A DNA stretch of 64,000 nucleotides from Jacaranda mimosifolia (Eukaryota > Streptophyta > Magnoliopsida > Lamiales > Bignoniaceae): contig CM032128.1 of NCBI GenBank assembly GCA_018894105.1, forward strand, positions 16,101,001 to 16,165,000, written 5' to 3'. This document shows, piece after piece, positions 48,389 to 60,961 of this stretch (the stretch's first letter is position 1; each line of letters begins with the position of its first letter). Both the position numbers and the translations under genes were made by a program. A model generated the notes under the pieces. That model was not told the origin of the DNA. It did no database searches and saw nothing but the letters and a program-made list of their open reading frames with translations.

Positions 48389-51017
48389 TTATCTTGAAGG
48401 GTAAGCTAAATTAGCCACAAAATGATCACTAGACTCTATCCAAAACAACTTCAAAGAAATTTAGACATATGGCTGGCTAGAATTAGAGGGGATCTTGAAG
48501 GAATTCTGGCCAGAGATGGTGCTTCTCGCGTTAGAGAATATTATATCTCTAGGTTTCCTTTTATTCAATAATAACAATGACTAACTATTTGATGAAATAA
48601 TGATCAGCAAATGTGTAGTTCCTAAAAAAAAAAAACTTCGAGATTTATAAGCTACCTCACATACCTACTAGCTAGAAAATAAGGAACAAAAACAGAACAA
48701 AATAACAAAATCTTCAGATTTCAATACAATTATCTACAAAGAAATAATTGACTTGACCTTAACTCATGACTCATAGAACTAATACAAGAAGGAACACATT
48801 AATTGAAAGAATGAGATGTCTCATATGCACCTTCTTCTGCTCACAATTATGTTCAGGTTTTATTTACTGATACCTTATACATATCCAAAGGATTTTGGGG
48901 ACAAATTATCATGACTGGGATCAGTTAACATGATCTTAGAACATGAAAGTGAAAAACAAATCTACAAAAACTGAGAAGACAATCTATAACATAGAGAAAT
49001 GAAGAAAAGGTTCTCAGGTAGCAACAGTGGCATGCAGTTGGAAGATCTTGGAAATTATCTTCATCATCACTAGCATCACACATTAAAAACTAATGAGCCT
49101 AAACTATCAAATAAGCATTATCCTCTTATAGTTAATATTTAACACAGCACCTGAAACTATATTATAAGATAGAACTCATAACTTAAGGAGTAGAAAGGAT
49201 TTATTTCCATTTATAAAATTACATCGATAGATGATAAACTCTAGGTCACATTTATGCTTGAATTGTACGTTTCCCTTGATTCCTTGCAGTGATGCTCCCT
49301 TGCCCTTTATCTAATTTATTTCCTTCATTTTTTGTTACCCTGAATAAGAGTCCTTATCTTTTTCTACCCATCAAAAATCAGTACTTCTTTTTCTCTTCTT
49401 TTTTATACTAATCTATTATTATTTTTCTAGCTCTTCAATTTTAGAACATAAAGTAGGCTAGTTTTTTTATTCAGTATTTTTCTCACATTCAAAGTCTATC
49501 CTTTCTTTTCTCCAAGTTATTAGACAAGGGGCAAAATATTAGCCTGTAACTCCAGAAATTTTCCCTATGAAATAATTATATATATATGTAATAGAATAAA
49601 TCCTACAAATGCATTTGCAAGACACCTGGCATAAGAAAGGGATGGATATAAAGAAAAGCTTATGGAATTGACAAAGTTCCTTATTTGAAGACTTAAAATG
49701 GAGATAAATTTGCACTACTCTAATTGATCTCAACTTTTTCCAACTAAGATACTAATAAATTTTGTGTTTAATATCTCAATATGCGTAATTATCTATTCCT
49801 TTCATCCAAAAGAATCCAAAAACTAGATAAGGTATAGGAATTAAAAAAATTCCAATAAAATTAATCAGAGATATCATGAGTGCAACATGGAGCTCTAATC
49901 TCAAGAGAATGGAGCCCTTGTATGTTGGAAAACAAAATCAATTATGATTCTATTCTAAAACATAAGTTGACATAATGTATACATGCACGGTTTAAGTTTC
50001 CTTATGGAAAATATGAATGCCAACTATGGGAACACTAAGTGTTCCATGTCAGTCTGATGAGTCTTTTACTGCCCGTTGTATTTCCAACTATGAAGCCATC
50101 AGTGTAATACTATCATCAATTGGTCTGTATCCTTGACTGATAAAATTGATTTGGTTAGGTCTTCTAGTCAGAAAAATGGAGATCTCTATTGCAACTATCC
50201 AATCTCCACCATAAAACATTAACATCTCTAAATCCTAAACTTGTTGTATGTCCAGCAACCTGTGGACTCATCAAATAAAGTATGCAATTTTCACCCAAGT
50301 TAGGGCTGCTATTGAGTTTCGACAACTAGTTTCTTGCAACGTGGTCTGGGAGGTTCATCTTAGTGAAGTTAAAAATTGTCACAAGCTAAATATGAGAGGT
50401 TGTTCACTGTAAGAGGTGAAATCTTTTTGCAGTAGAAAGTATGGCCTTTTGGGTTTGAATATGGAACACCTGACTAAACTAAGAGGAAGAAGCAAAAAAT
50501 TGTTGTCGTGCATTAACTAATGTTATATATTCTTCCCACCAGCATCAAAATTTCTCTAGTTTTACTGCATCAAATTGAATTACAAAATTTGTAAGACAAG
50601 GCTGCTACTACCTTATAACAAATTACACAAAGACATCAGTAATTTCACCGTAATTCCAAACAAGTGGCTGATAGGCAAGGCATTTAAAGGACTAGCATGC
50701 AATAATTAGTTTAGGAAAAATTGGAAAATTCAATCAAAAAGGGGACAAAATGTTACCCCAAATCGCAGAGAAACCCACAAAGTTTGGAACATCATAAAGG
50801 GATACCAGAAAATTGTGGCAATCGTGTCTCTAACAAAAACTAGAAGCAAAAAAAAGGCCATGCTGGATTACCTTCTCTTTCTACATATTCTTAACAAACA
50901 GCCGTTGTTTTCTTCGAATCCTCACGCAGTAAACTCATTTGCTTGATCGAAATTGATAATCTAGAGTTCGAATAAAATTTTTGAAGGAGAAACTAAGTTT
51001 TGAGATTGGTAATCAAG
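48389..51017. other. Unassigned low-copy sequence
   Basis: Mixed-composition DNA without the retroelement text of its surroundings. No long frame. At 50890-50950 the minus strand reads MSLLREDSKKTTA followed by a possible gt splice donor, so a gene 5' end is possible, but no family is recognised and no downstream exon was found. Confidence 0.35.
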
Positions 51018-51235
51018 GATAGGGACTGGAATAGGGGACAAGAGATGAAGGGCGCGGTGAGATGATTCTTTTGTTGATTAATCTGGGAATATGACACTTA
51101 CAATTTAATTAGGATTTAATATTTTAGACTGGAGTAGGGGATAATGAACGATGAAGGGCACGACGAGATGATTCTTTTGTTGATTTATCAGGGAAGATGG
51201 CATTAGTTTAATTAGGATTTAATATTTTAGCCTAG
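51018..51235. repeat. Tandem duplication of about 112 bp
   Basis: gatgaagggc(g/a)cg is followed in both copies by gagatgattcttttgttgat and by aggatttaatattttag. Copies start near 51018 and 51130. Confidence 0.75.
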
Positions 51236-52128
51236 CTGGGAAAGATAAGTATATACATACATGTGTATGTGTCCATCCATAATTACATTAAAAAAATATA
51301 ACCATTAGACAATATAATGAGTCACAAAAATTGTATATTGATTAAAAAAAAAAAAAAAAGGTAGAAAAATTATTACAAAATGTTACATATATGTCAATAC
51401 ATATGTATATATTGAGTATTTACTAAAAATAAACATATAGTTATAAAGATGAATTAATATATTTTTTATATTAATACTAAAACACATATTGATAAGATAT
51501 CAAATATAAAAATATGTTGGCATGGTAAAATTAGATAAAATTAACTTATCCACATCACTACCATATAAGAAAAATACTTAAATCATGATTCAATTTTTTT
51601 TTTCTAAATTATCATGATCCATAAATATAATAATTAAAAATATTAGAACAAATAAATAAACATTATAAAGTACATGCATTTTTAAGAAAAATAAAGTTTA
51701 AATCACAAAGAAAATGATTTTATAGAGGTGGAGAAAATAAACAAATATTGTTTTATTTTTAAATAGTAAATTATATGCTTAAATTATTTTTGAAGATACC
51801 CTAAGAAAAATTTTAGTTAGTAAAAATAAAATAACTTACCACACAATTGAGACTCCAAATTTCCTTTACAAATTAACTTGTGTCATAAATATAATTTATA
51901 AAATTAGAAAACTACCTGTAAATTACAAAATACATGCATTATTTAAGAACAATAAGAGTCTAACTCACCAAGCTTATGATCCTATAAAGGTGAAGAAAAA
52001 ATAAAGACAATAATTTTGTATCTTTAAATATATTTGAATTGCATATTTTGGTTATTTTTAGTATAAATTACTTGTAGGGAATTATATGCTTACATTAAGG
52101 AATATAACATAACTTAATATAAATACAT

Positions 52129-52184
<56 letters not shown>

Positions 52185-53590
52185 GGATGGATAATGGATT
52201 AATGATGTTTACAAATAAACCGTTGCATCTTAGAATATTCTTACCGAGAGATATGACTTCATATTAGTGAAATTCATATCTTGAACTAATTTGAAATTTT
52301 TACAAAGAAATTTACACTATAAATATTTATTATATTTGATATTAATATTCTTAGTAATAATAAAAATATTTATTATATAATATGACAAAAAGCTACCTTT
52401 TTTTATATTCGAACTGGGTTATGCCAATTGCAGGGAATCCTAGGAGCCCCTATTACTAAACATTATCGTCAAACTCATTTATCAAGATTAGACTACTTCC
52501 CTTAGGTTTTTATTCTCACTTATTACTCCTTAAGAAATTTCTTTCCAGTTTCCATTGAGAAACCAATATGCAATAGAAGATGACAAACTAAGCCAAACAT
52601 AAATTAGCACACATCAAATTTTATATTCTGCCTTATTTTTCAATTTTCAAAAATAAAGTAAAAATAGCTAATTTTCCTTCAAACGATTGGTAATTAAATT
52701 TATATTTCATATGTGGAGTAGGACAATCTCCTACAGTTTTATTTCAATCTAGAAAGAATTTATCTGTGAGAGCAATGATGACATGTTTTAGGACCTATAT
52801 CAGTATAAAGCATATTTCATTTACTAATAAGAAATATGATTCTTTTCATGTTAAATCAATAGGGATCAAGCAAAACAAGCATCTACTTCCTGTCTATACC
52901 TACGATTTTTTCCATATGTGAGGTAGGACAATCTTCCATACTTTGACTTCAATAATTGAAAACAAATAAAATCTATTTAAAAGAATAAAATCAAGCAAAA
53001 CAAATATAAGAAAAAAAAAATTGGGTCCTCCAAATAATTATTTCATAATTATTATTAAGTTGCACAAAAAATTACTTTTCAAATTTCATAATTACGTAAA
53101 TTAATGAAATATTCTTAGAAAATCAAACTAAAAAACTAATAAAAAATAAATAAATCATGGGTTAAAGGAAAATCATAATATGAAAGTAGCAAAAAAATTG
53201 ACCAAAAGAAAAAAAATAAATATAAAATTTTAATTTACCACAAAATCAAGACTTCAAATTTTTTTCGTAAATTAACCTGGCTCATAAACATAAGAATTTA
53301 TTAATATTAGTAAATCATAAAAAAAATTATGAAATACATGCAAAAACAAAACAAAATAAAATAAAATAAAAATAATTTAACTCACCAAGCAAATGATCCT
53401 ATAGAGGTGAAAACAAAAGAGAAAAAATATTTTTGTACCTTTAACATTAGTGTATTGCATTTTCGACTATTTTTAGTATGTATTACTTGTAGGGATTACG
53501 ACCTTAGATTAATGAACTTAACTTAATTAAAATATTGATTTGTGGTATAAAATATAATTATGGAATATTAAATTAAGGGAAAAAATTTTG
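51236..53590. other. AT-rich intergenic-like DNA
   Basis: No coding frame. Diffuse repeats: the phrase atacatgcattttta/aataa with ctcaccaagc..atgatcctata and ggtgaa occurs near 51670-51740, 51940-51995 and 53330-53410, so an old repeat is present in at least three copies. Confidence 0.5.
52126..52187. repeat. (AC)n(AT)n microsatellite
   Basis: AC repeats with one interruption (acaaac), then about eight AT dinucleotides. Confidence 0.95.
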
Positions 53591-54602
53591 AACTAAATAT
53601 AGAGAGGCAATAACGGCTAGGGGTGGAAGTTGAGCTGAGCCAACTTGTGAGATAGTTTGGCTCGACCTGAAAAATCTTAGCTTGAGCTCTAGATTACTTG
53701 AGCTTGAGCTTGGAAATGAGCCAAGTTTGAGCTTTAATATGGTGACTCAAGGGCTCAAGCCAGCTTATGAGCCCTAGTATTTTTTAAAATAATATATATT
53801 AAATAATATATAAAACTAATATTTCAAAAAATATACCACATATTGAGGTAATTTTCAAACTATAATTCATTTATTCACTTATATATTAGTTATTAAATAA
53901 TAATTTATAAGATACTAATTTATAATTTGTAAAATATAAAAAAATAATAGCATGATATATTCAAAGAAAAATAAAAAATTTTCAAGTCAAATAATTTTAT
54001 AAAAATAAACATAATTATACAACAAAATTTCATCGTATAATATATTATATATGATTAATGCATGTTTTTCAAATATAATAATGCTAGTATGAAATGAAAT
54101 TCATCATTATCTTAACAATTTTATTTTTATTTTTTAATGTTCAAAGTTCAAAAGTTAAAACAATAACTTATTTGAAATATAAAAAATTGATTGACTTTTA
54201 GAAAATTGATTATCTTGTTGGAATTGCTAATAGATACTATTTCTTGAGAGTTTTACAGGAAATAATGATGGCTAAACTGAGCCAAATGAGTTTGAGCTCA
54301 AGTTCGCATATTGAATGTGGAAGATGCTGAATGAGCTCGAGTTGGCTCAAGCTCGATTGTGACTCGATATTTATGAGCTCATCGAGCTCGAACTTGAGCT
54401 TGATATTTATCAATGAGCTCAAGCTTGAGTCTAAAATTTGAAGCTCGATGAGCTGGAGCTCGAGCTCGAGCTCATGTGTTCTAAAAATCATTTTGGCAAA
54501 GCTTAGCTTAAGCTCGGATCGTTTACAATCCTAAATTAATAGTTGATTAAAGGCAATAACGGGCCTCTTTTTTTAAACTAAATATAGAGAGGCAATAACG
54601 GC
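53591..54602. repeat. 27-bp direct repeat flanking the GAGCTC element
   Basis: The phrase starting aactaaatatagagaggcaa and ending taacggc lies at 53591-53617 and 54576-54602. Shorter copies of aggcaataacgg occur at 54551 and 54663. Confidence 0.8.
53618..54533. mobile_element. TIR-like repeat with GAGCTC-rich ends
   Basis: The left end starts taggggtggaagttgagctg. The right end on the minus strand starts taggattgtaaacgatccga. Both ends are packed with gagctc, gagctt and ctcgagctc phrases, while the 450-bp centre is plain AT-rich. This resembles a common class of plant non-autonomous DNA transposons whose ends read taggggtgtaaacgagccga, often assigned to hAT; I could not confirm an 8-bp target duplication. 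Confidence 0.5.
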
Positions 54603-56498
54603 TTATTAGAAAATATAGTTTTTCGAACTAAATTATGGTATATCAACTATTCTTAGATATTAAAGGCAATAACGGGCTGATTGAAGGCAAGGTTTTAAAA
54701 TTTTAAAGGTACATATTAAAGGCAAGTAAATACTAAACATATAAAAAGTTCTATTAATAAATTTTGAAAAGATCAGTTGAAAACAAATTTTATTAAATAA
54801 AAATTTCATATTTGGTATAAATATACTAATATTCATTATGTACTCAAACTGAATATTAATAGATTAACTTAACATTTTTTATTATTATTAGAGAGAGAGA
54901 GAGAGAGAACTATAAAATTAAATTCCATGCAGTAATCGATACATTGCATAAAAACATTAGAATTAACTATTAAACAATATAATGAAGAAGTTACAAAATT
55001 ATATTTAAATATTGGGAGTTACAAAAATTAATATAAAAAGTGATATATATTGTATATATGGAAATATGTGAATACATATAATAAGGAGTTACATATATTA
55101 TATATGGAAATATTTGACATGGAAAAAATGAACAAAACTAACTTATCCACATCATTGCCACATAACAAAGATACTTAAAATAGACTTGAACATCATTTTA
55201 CTTTATATATATACTAGTCCTCAACTCTGATAACATTACTATTGCTGGCCATATTGATGATATGGAAACTAACATAAAAGGAATTTTACTAGACAACATA
55301 AAGTGATCTCTTTAATGCTGGGCCTATAGGAGCAACAAAAGCTAAGCAAGTGTACAAGTTCTTTAAGAAAAGTTGTTGATCTCATCTCAATCTGGTTTTG
55401 TTTCCGAAATTCCGCCACATGAGTTTCACATGAAGACCAATCATGCTACTTTAGAAGGCATATAGGGCTACCTCCCAATGCCATGGCGTCCTAATTGGTT
55501 GAATTTTTAAAATGAATTCTTTTCTTCTACATCAAGTCAACCACAACATGCATGTACAATCCACTTTCTAAACTACATAAAGGTTTTAGGCTCTAAGTGA
55601 CCTCTGAGTGGATCTAATTTATATATGTTATGGTCAAAGGAGAACAAATAGAACATTCAATGGTCTAGAATTCTGCCATCTAGGAAAAAAAAGGTTGACA
55701 AAGATTATCAGAATGGTATTCCTTCCAATTGTGGAGAAAGAGACAGCCACAACCCTAGCAATGGTTGAAGAGCTAAGCCTTTAAGAATCATTCTTACTAC
55801 TATAGTTTCCACTCCTTTTCATGGCCATATACAAAAGTTAGCTAGCCTCATTTGTCTATGAGTAGTTTCGTCTATATGCAATCTTGCTCTGAAAGTTTGC
55901 AATTTACATCTAGTTAATATTCTTCTCGAATGTTCTAGTTTCTCGGGTAATTTTTTGAAACTCTAAATGCAGGTTCTGCTAACTTAAATCTTATGATAAA
56001 AGGAATCTATCTCAGCCCGTTGTTCCTTGTTCCTATTATCATGCAGTTGTTTTGATATAAGAACTTATATCCAGGACAAATTTTAAAACAATTAATCCAC
56101 CTCTGCACTGTAATAAAGACTGCATTTCTTGTCCTCAGGTCACCAAAATACCTAACTACGCTGCTCAATATGCTCATGTTAGTGCCCATTGCAATGTGAG
56201 AATAGAGAATTAATGTGATATAATAGGTAAACAAAAATACCAATATGTTGAAAGTTGTTATACAATGCAAACTCTTCTTGCTTCAGCCATATTTTTGAGC
56301 CAATGGAGAAAACTTGAAGAGCAAAATTACTTCTACTATGGTCACCATTTATTATAGTTTAGAGATTAACAACCAAAGTTTTTTGGTATTGAACTAATAT
56401 TATTATAATGAATCAAATATAAACTCCAAAAGAGCCAGAAGGGTCCAGTTTGATTTCCAGTAAACCTGTAAAGAAATGTGAAAAAGAGATCTGCTGAC
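54603..56498. other. Unassigned sequence downstream of the CHER1-like pseudogene
   Basis: 54603-55200 is AT-rich with a (ga)n run at 54892-54909. 55200-56498 is less AT-rich and could contain decayed later exons of the CHER1-like gene on the minus strand, but I could not match any of the expected downstream segments. The frame 56007-56270 has no recognised domain. Confidence 0.35.
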
Positions 56499-56681
56499 CT
56501 TTCGAATAGTAGAACATGGTCACGGATATACTGAGAATATTGAAACAATAACAGTAATCCATGGCATCACGGCAACAAAATGACGAATCATAAAAAGTCA
56601 TATGATAGATAGGAATAGAGGCAGAAATCCTCTGCAAACAAGCAGTACAGGCCAAGATTTTCCAACATCAGCCATATATCT
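56499..56681 (-). pseudogene. CHER1: CHER1-like exon 4
   Basis: Acceptor tatcgcag; donor aaag|gtcagc; 183 bp. It encodes parts of two membrane segments (LPLFLSII, then FNILSISVTMFYYSK in a shifted frame). It has a tga in place of the expected Trp codon before LFMIRHFVA. Confidence 0.82.
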
Positions 56682-57090
56682 CTGCGATACACAGAAAGGG
56701 CACTTTTTGTAAACTGAATGAAATGGCTATGGCATAACCATAAATTGTATAAGATTCCAAATCTTTGCAGAACATGAAATTAAGTCTGAGTATTTTATAT
56801 TCAAAACTTTGCGCAGAAATCCATAATAGCATAAAGTTTCATCACATGAAGATGGTAATCTTGGTAAGCATTGCTTAAAACTTTACTTGAACAAAAGAAA
56901 TCATGAACTAAGATACCCAGTTTTCAGGAATGGTTCATATAATGTCTTCAATAGTTAGGATGGAAACTGGGGATAAATTGGTTCCTGATGGTTCAGATCA
57001 GTTTCACATGGCCATTGGTTTCTAATGGTCCAAGTTAGTTTTACATGCTTCTACAGTCTTAGTGACAGGAAATGTCTAAGTTCATCTAAC

Positions 57091-57236
57091 CTATAGTACT
57101 GATGATCGAGAGTTAATTGATCTGTGGATTGATTTATCAATTGCAATATCCTCTATGACTTTCACTCCACCCATCTGCTCCCAATATTTCAAAGATACAT
57201 TTGATGCACGCACAATGAACTGGTAGGTCCAGTAAA
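57091..57236 (-). pseudogene. CHER1: CHER1-like exon 3
   Basis: Acceptor cttatcag; donor gttaga; 146 bp, in phase with exon 2. It reads YWTYQFIVRASNVSLKYWEQ to SRSSVL, then tag where the family has a Lys codon at the splice junction. Confidence 0.85.
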
Positions 57237-57411
57237 CTGATAAGGGAAGTTGAACAATAGAGTTTCAATACCAAGTGTTAAAAATTTTTTTTGGTGTTAT
57301 TAATAAGGAATTATAAACATATCAAATGTAATCAGGCAGCAACATGCTAAATAGCTTTGCTTTATTCATGGAATTTTCAAATGCAAAAGGTCAATAAGTG
57401 TATAACTTTAC

Positions 57412-57770
57412 CATTGACACTAAGAAATATAACAGGACAGCAAGGACCCTGAAGCCGAAGAGAAGTGTTCCTGAGCTCAAGAGTAAGGTTTGCAAAATAA
57501 TCATAATTTCTATCGATCCAGTCACCAACTAAGAGACGAATATCTCCATCGATCTGGATAGTCGCAGACCCAATTAAGTCTTCAGACGGGATAGGACAGT
57601 CCATCAAGCAAATACTCCGAGCTTCGAAAAGCTGGAATTTGCTGTCCTTCAAACTAGTTTGGTAAACCTTGCTAGGGTTTAACCAATATCTGAGTTCCAG
57701 TTCATGGAGATCTAGATCACCATGTTTATCATCACACAAATTCCCTTTATAGTCCAGCCCATAATTTAGC
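57412..57770 (-). pseudogene. CHER1: CHER1-like exon 2 with compensating frameshifts
   Basis: Acceptor gtgtggcag before GCTAAATTATGGG; donor gtcaatg|gtaaag; 359 bp. The frame stays open, but the stretch LIGSATIQIDGDIRL stands where the family has a NWVCDYPDGDIRL-like stretch. The plus-one frame of the same DNA reads NWVCDYPD, so a one-base loss and a four-base gain (gat repeated around c) bracket it. Confidence 0.85.
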
Positions 57771-57820
57771 CTGCCACACCACAACTATATAAAAAGAATG
57801 AAAGAATAGAGCAACATTAC

Positions 57821-59577
57821 TGTTGGAGCACAGCGGAAATAATTTAGGCATGAGATTTAATTTATCAGGAATTCACAAATCATACTCACAAATTTAATGA
57901 CAAAATTAATACCCGACAGATAGAAAAATAAAATAGACACAGATTTACGTGGTTCGGGAAATTCCGCCTACCTCCACGGGAGTTTTCTTTCTTCAATTAT
58001 GATAGACCAGCACAAGCCAACCCTTGAATTTGACATGCCCAAACTCAAGCCAAAACCCCTTGTACAACCACTAACATAACTATCAAAGAAATACTCACTC
58101 CACCATTTTGTATTGCCCCACTCATACTCACAATAACTACCCCATTAGTATCATATCATGAGTTCCACGAGTATCCTCTCCAGTAATCAAATAAACACCT
58201 CTATTTATAATAGAAAATTACTTGACTACTTTACCTAGAACTAGGAAACCCAATACAAGAAGGAGTCCTAATTCTAGTCAAACTTGGTCTCTCGATAACC
58301 GAGTCAAATCCCAACAATCTCCACCTTGATGAGGTTTCTCATTTCAGCAATTGTTCATGACTCCATCGCAAACCAAATTCCATTGGCCTTCAAAGATAAC
58401 ACTGCACATGCCGAATTAGTAAGGTCCTGGCACCAACTAACTCATCCCAGTCAATGCACATGTACAACCTAATGTGTGACTTTCAGAACTCCACCTTCAG
58501 TAAATATTCACAACCTTAGGAATCCAACTGGCTCAAGACTCCACCTTCAGTGAATATTCACAACCTTTGGAATCCAACTGGTTCAAGCAAATTAGATTTT
58601 TTCGTATCTTTAGGCTATAGGTCACACTACCTAAAGTACGAACCACTCCAACAACTATTTTGATTTTCCCCACTTCAAAATACCCATGACTCTCCAAGTA
58701 GAATCATCGCACAAAAACAAATTACCTGTCTTCCATGATTGAAGTGAATCAAAAATAATTCTCCATGGAGCAAACATGCATTACGCATCTGGAATCCAAA
58801 ATCCATTGATCTCCACAACATTAATGATAATGTTGTCCGCAATACAAAGTCAAATCTTCCCACTGTAAATGCCTCATATCTGTCGGCTTCTCCTACCTTT
58901 CCTTCAATGCTATTGCTAGGCCTTGTTGAATTAGGAGATCCTCCACTCTTCCTTGCCAAAGAGTGAAATTCTCTTTGCCATCAAGTTTTTGAACCATGAA
59001 GTAATTTGCCAATAACACTGTCCATCACTGAAAAATTAAATCTCAAATTGTAGCCCCAACCAAAAGCTTCGATATCAGTTTGTTGGAGCACAGCGGAAAT
59101 AATTTAGGCATGAGATTTAATTTATCAGGAATTCACAAATCACACTCACAAATTTAATGACAAAATTAATATCCGACAGATAGAAAAATAAAACAGACAC
59201 AGATTTACGTAGTTCGGGAAATTCCGCCTACCTCCACGGGAGTTTTCTTTCTTCAGTTATGAAAGACCAGTACAAGCCAACCCTTGAATTTGACATGCCC
59301 AAACTCAAGCCAAAACCCCTTGTACAACCACTAACATAACTACCAAAAAAATATTTACTCCACCCTTTTGTATTGCCCCACTCGTACTCACAATAACTAC
59401 CCTATTAGTATCATATCATGAGTTCCACGAGTATCCTCTCCAGTAATCAAATAAACACATCTATTTATAATAGAAAATTACTTGACTACTTTACCTAGAA
59501 CTAGGAAACCCAATACAAGAATGAGTTCTAATTCTAGTCAAACTTGGTCTCTCGATAACCGAGTCAAATCCCAAACA
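57821..59577 (-). mobile_element. Small copia-derived LTR element in intron 1 of the CHER1-like gene
   Basis: LTRs of 496 and 497 bp (57821-58316, 59081-59577) start tgttggagcacagcggaaat and end cccaaca/cccaaaca. The target duplication attac is perfect (57816-57820, 59578-59582). The internal region is only 764 bp. On the minus strand a PBS-like tgatatcgaagcttttgg follows the right LTR and a PPT, aaggtggagatt, precedes the left one. A remnant of copia protease (FWIPDA, then a stop; CDDSTWRVMGIL) lies at 58680-58830, so it is a deletion derivative. It sits 50 bp from the exon 2 acceptor. Confidence 0.92.
58488..58587. repeat. 50-bp tandem duplication inside the small copia element
   Basis: actccaccttcagt(a/g)aatat starts at 58488 and 58538; both copies continue to caactgg(c/t)tcaag. 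Confidence 0.9.
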
Positions 59578-60164
59578 ATTACATAAACAAATACAGAAAA
59601 GAAAAATGGAACTAAACAGAGCAATTCTTGATAAGATAATCCCTGTTCTAATCCAAAAATGATTCTTTCTCTAGCATCTCTGGTCTTAATAGCTTCTAAA
59701 ACTTAACAACGTTAGACAGAAGAAGTACCCGAGTGAAAGAATTCAAAAACGGGAAATATCACATTTCCAGTGGCACCCAAAATATGGCAAGATTCACACT
59801 TACAGTATAACGTTTCAGAGACAGCCACTTACATCTCAAGTTTATGAAAACATTAAAAGGCCACAAAAAGCCAAGAATTCTATCTCTAACACCCGCCGAC
59901 AATATCCCAGAAGCACAAAATGAGGGTTTCAAACATCCCAAAAAAAAAAAGAAGAAATACCATGAGAAATAAAAACCAAACTTATGAAACTCTCAAATGC
60001 AAAAGATGCAAAGTTTTTCTTAACTCAAAGAGAAGGGAAAAGATAACATTTTTTTTATAATAATGACTAAAAGAAAATAGATTAGGGTAGCAAAAAGGTA
60101 GAGCAGACTCATCTGCTGTATGGAGAAAATGGTAAAAAAAACAAATAAATTTTTGGCTATTTAC

Positions 60165-60364
60165 CTCAATGGGTTTCCCTGGTTGAAACCAAAGCTAGAA
60201 TTTACAATCATTACGACCCAGAAGGCAATGAATACCACAAGAAATGCCACATCTCTGCATTTTGTATTTTGTTTAATGATATCACTGTTTCCATTCCCCA
60301 TTCCACTATTCCCATCAGTAGATGATGGATACTTTCCTATCGCTAGCCCTAATGGCCCTCTCAT
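60165..60364 (-). pseudogene. CHER1: CHER1-like exon 1
   Basis: ATG at 60364 in MRGPLGLAIGKYPSS. It runs through a hydrophobic segment (AFLVVFIAFWVVMIV) to NQGNPLR and a gtaaat donor; it ends in phase 2 and joins exon 2 to give RLNYGLDY. No disabling change is seen in this exon. Confidence 0.85.
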
Positions 60365-60571
60365 CTTCCTTCCCTCCCTATCTATGAGTGTATCTGCTTT
60401 TACTGCAACTCAAGGGAGTGAAGAGAGAAATAAACAAATAGGTATATTTTGGTTCGAGGGAAAGGGGAAAGGAAAGTGTAACGGACAGTAGGGGAGAAAG
60501 TAGCGAAAGACAGTGTGAAAGAGAGGAGTCCTCCTACAAGGGTTTATGGGAATGCATTTTTTTTCTGCTAA
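60365..60571 (-). other. Upstream region of the CHER1-like exon 1
   Basis: Probable former 5' UTR and promoter-proximal DNA with purine- and pyrimidine-rich stretches (gggaaaggggaaaggaaag). No TATA box is clear. Confidence 0.4.
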
Positions 60572-60958
60572 GGGCTCGTTTTGTTTGGTGGACATGGCTT
60601 GATAGATAATTTTATCAAGTCATGTCAAGTGTTTGGTTTCAATGACAAAGATCCATGATTGATTGGAAGCCCGGTAGATAATCCAAAATCCAATTGATTA
60701 TTTATCACCCCACTTGAAGTGTGATTGTGTAATCCAAATTAATGGGAGAAGGTGGAATTTGTGATATGACAATTATATCCATGCAAATTCAAATTTTAGT
60801 CTTCCTACAATGAATATTTTAGTCAATTTATTATTTAATCCTTATATCCAAACTGTGTAATCCTAGTCACCAAACATAATATTATATTATCCTTAACAGT
60901 GTAATCCCACCATATCATTATAATTTTATCAATCCTATTTATAAAACCAAACGTGCCC
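60572..60958. mobile_element. Tourist/PIF-Harbinger-like MITE (387 bp)
   Basis: Left end gggctcgttttgtttggtgg; right end on the minus strand gggcacgtttggttttataa. A 3-bp target duplication taa lies at 60569-60571 and 60959-60961. There is no coding capacity. The TIR wording and the TAA duplication are typical of Tourist-like MITEs. Confidence 0.85.
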
Positions 60959-60961
60959 TAA

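Larger units (their letters stand above)
56499..60364 (-). pseudogene. CHER1: Choline transporter-like (CTL1/CHER1) pseudogene, first four exons
   Basis: Plant CTL-family proteins are multi-pass membrane proteins involved in choline transport and sieve-plate and trafficking functions. Four exons can be placed on the minus strand with proper splice signals. Exon 1 (60165-60364) has MRGPLGLAIGKYPSS, KCRDVAFLVVFIAFWVVMIV (a membrane segment) and NSSFGFNQGNPLR. Exon 2 is 57412-57770 (ELELRYWLNPSKVYQTSLKD, SICLMDCPIPSED, DWIDRNYDYFANL, QGPCCPVIF). Exon 3 is 57091-57236 (YWTYQFIVRASNVSLKYWEQ, EDIAIDKSIHRSINSR). Exon 4 is 56499-56681 (RYMADVGKSWPVLLVC, IRHFVAVMPWIT). Damage: exon 3 ends in tag where the family has Lys; exon 4 has tga where Trp is expected and a frameshift after MPWITVIV; exon 2 has two compensating shifts. 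Later exons were not found. It is a truncated dead copy. Confidence 0.88.

Noticed and set aside
50880..51000. Possible first exon MSLLREDSKKTTA on the minus strand
   Set aside because: There is no recognised family and no downstream exon, and the frame is too short to support alone.
58675..58959. 94-codon minus-strand frame in the small copia element
   Set aside because: The copia protease wording is in another frame of the same strand, so this frame is a shadow.
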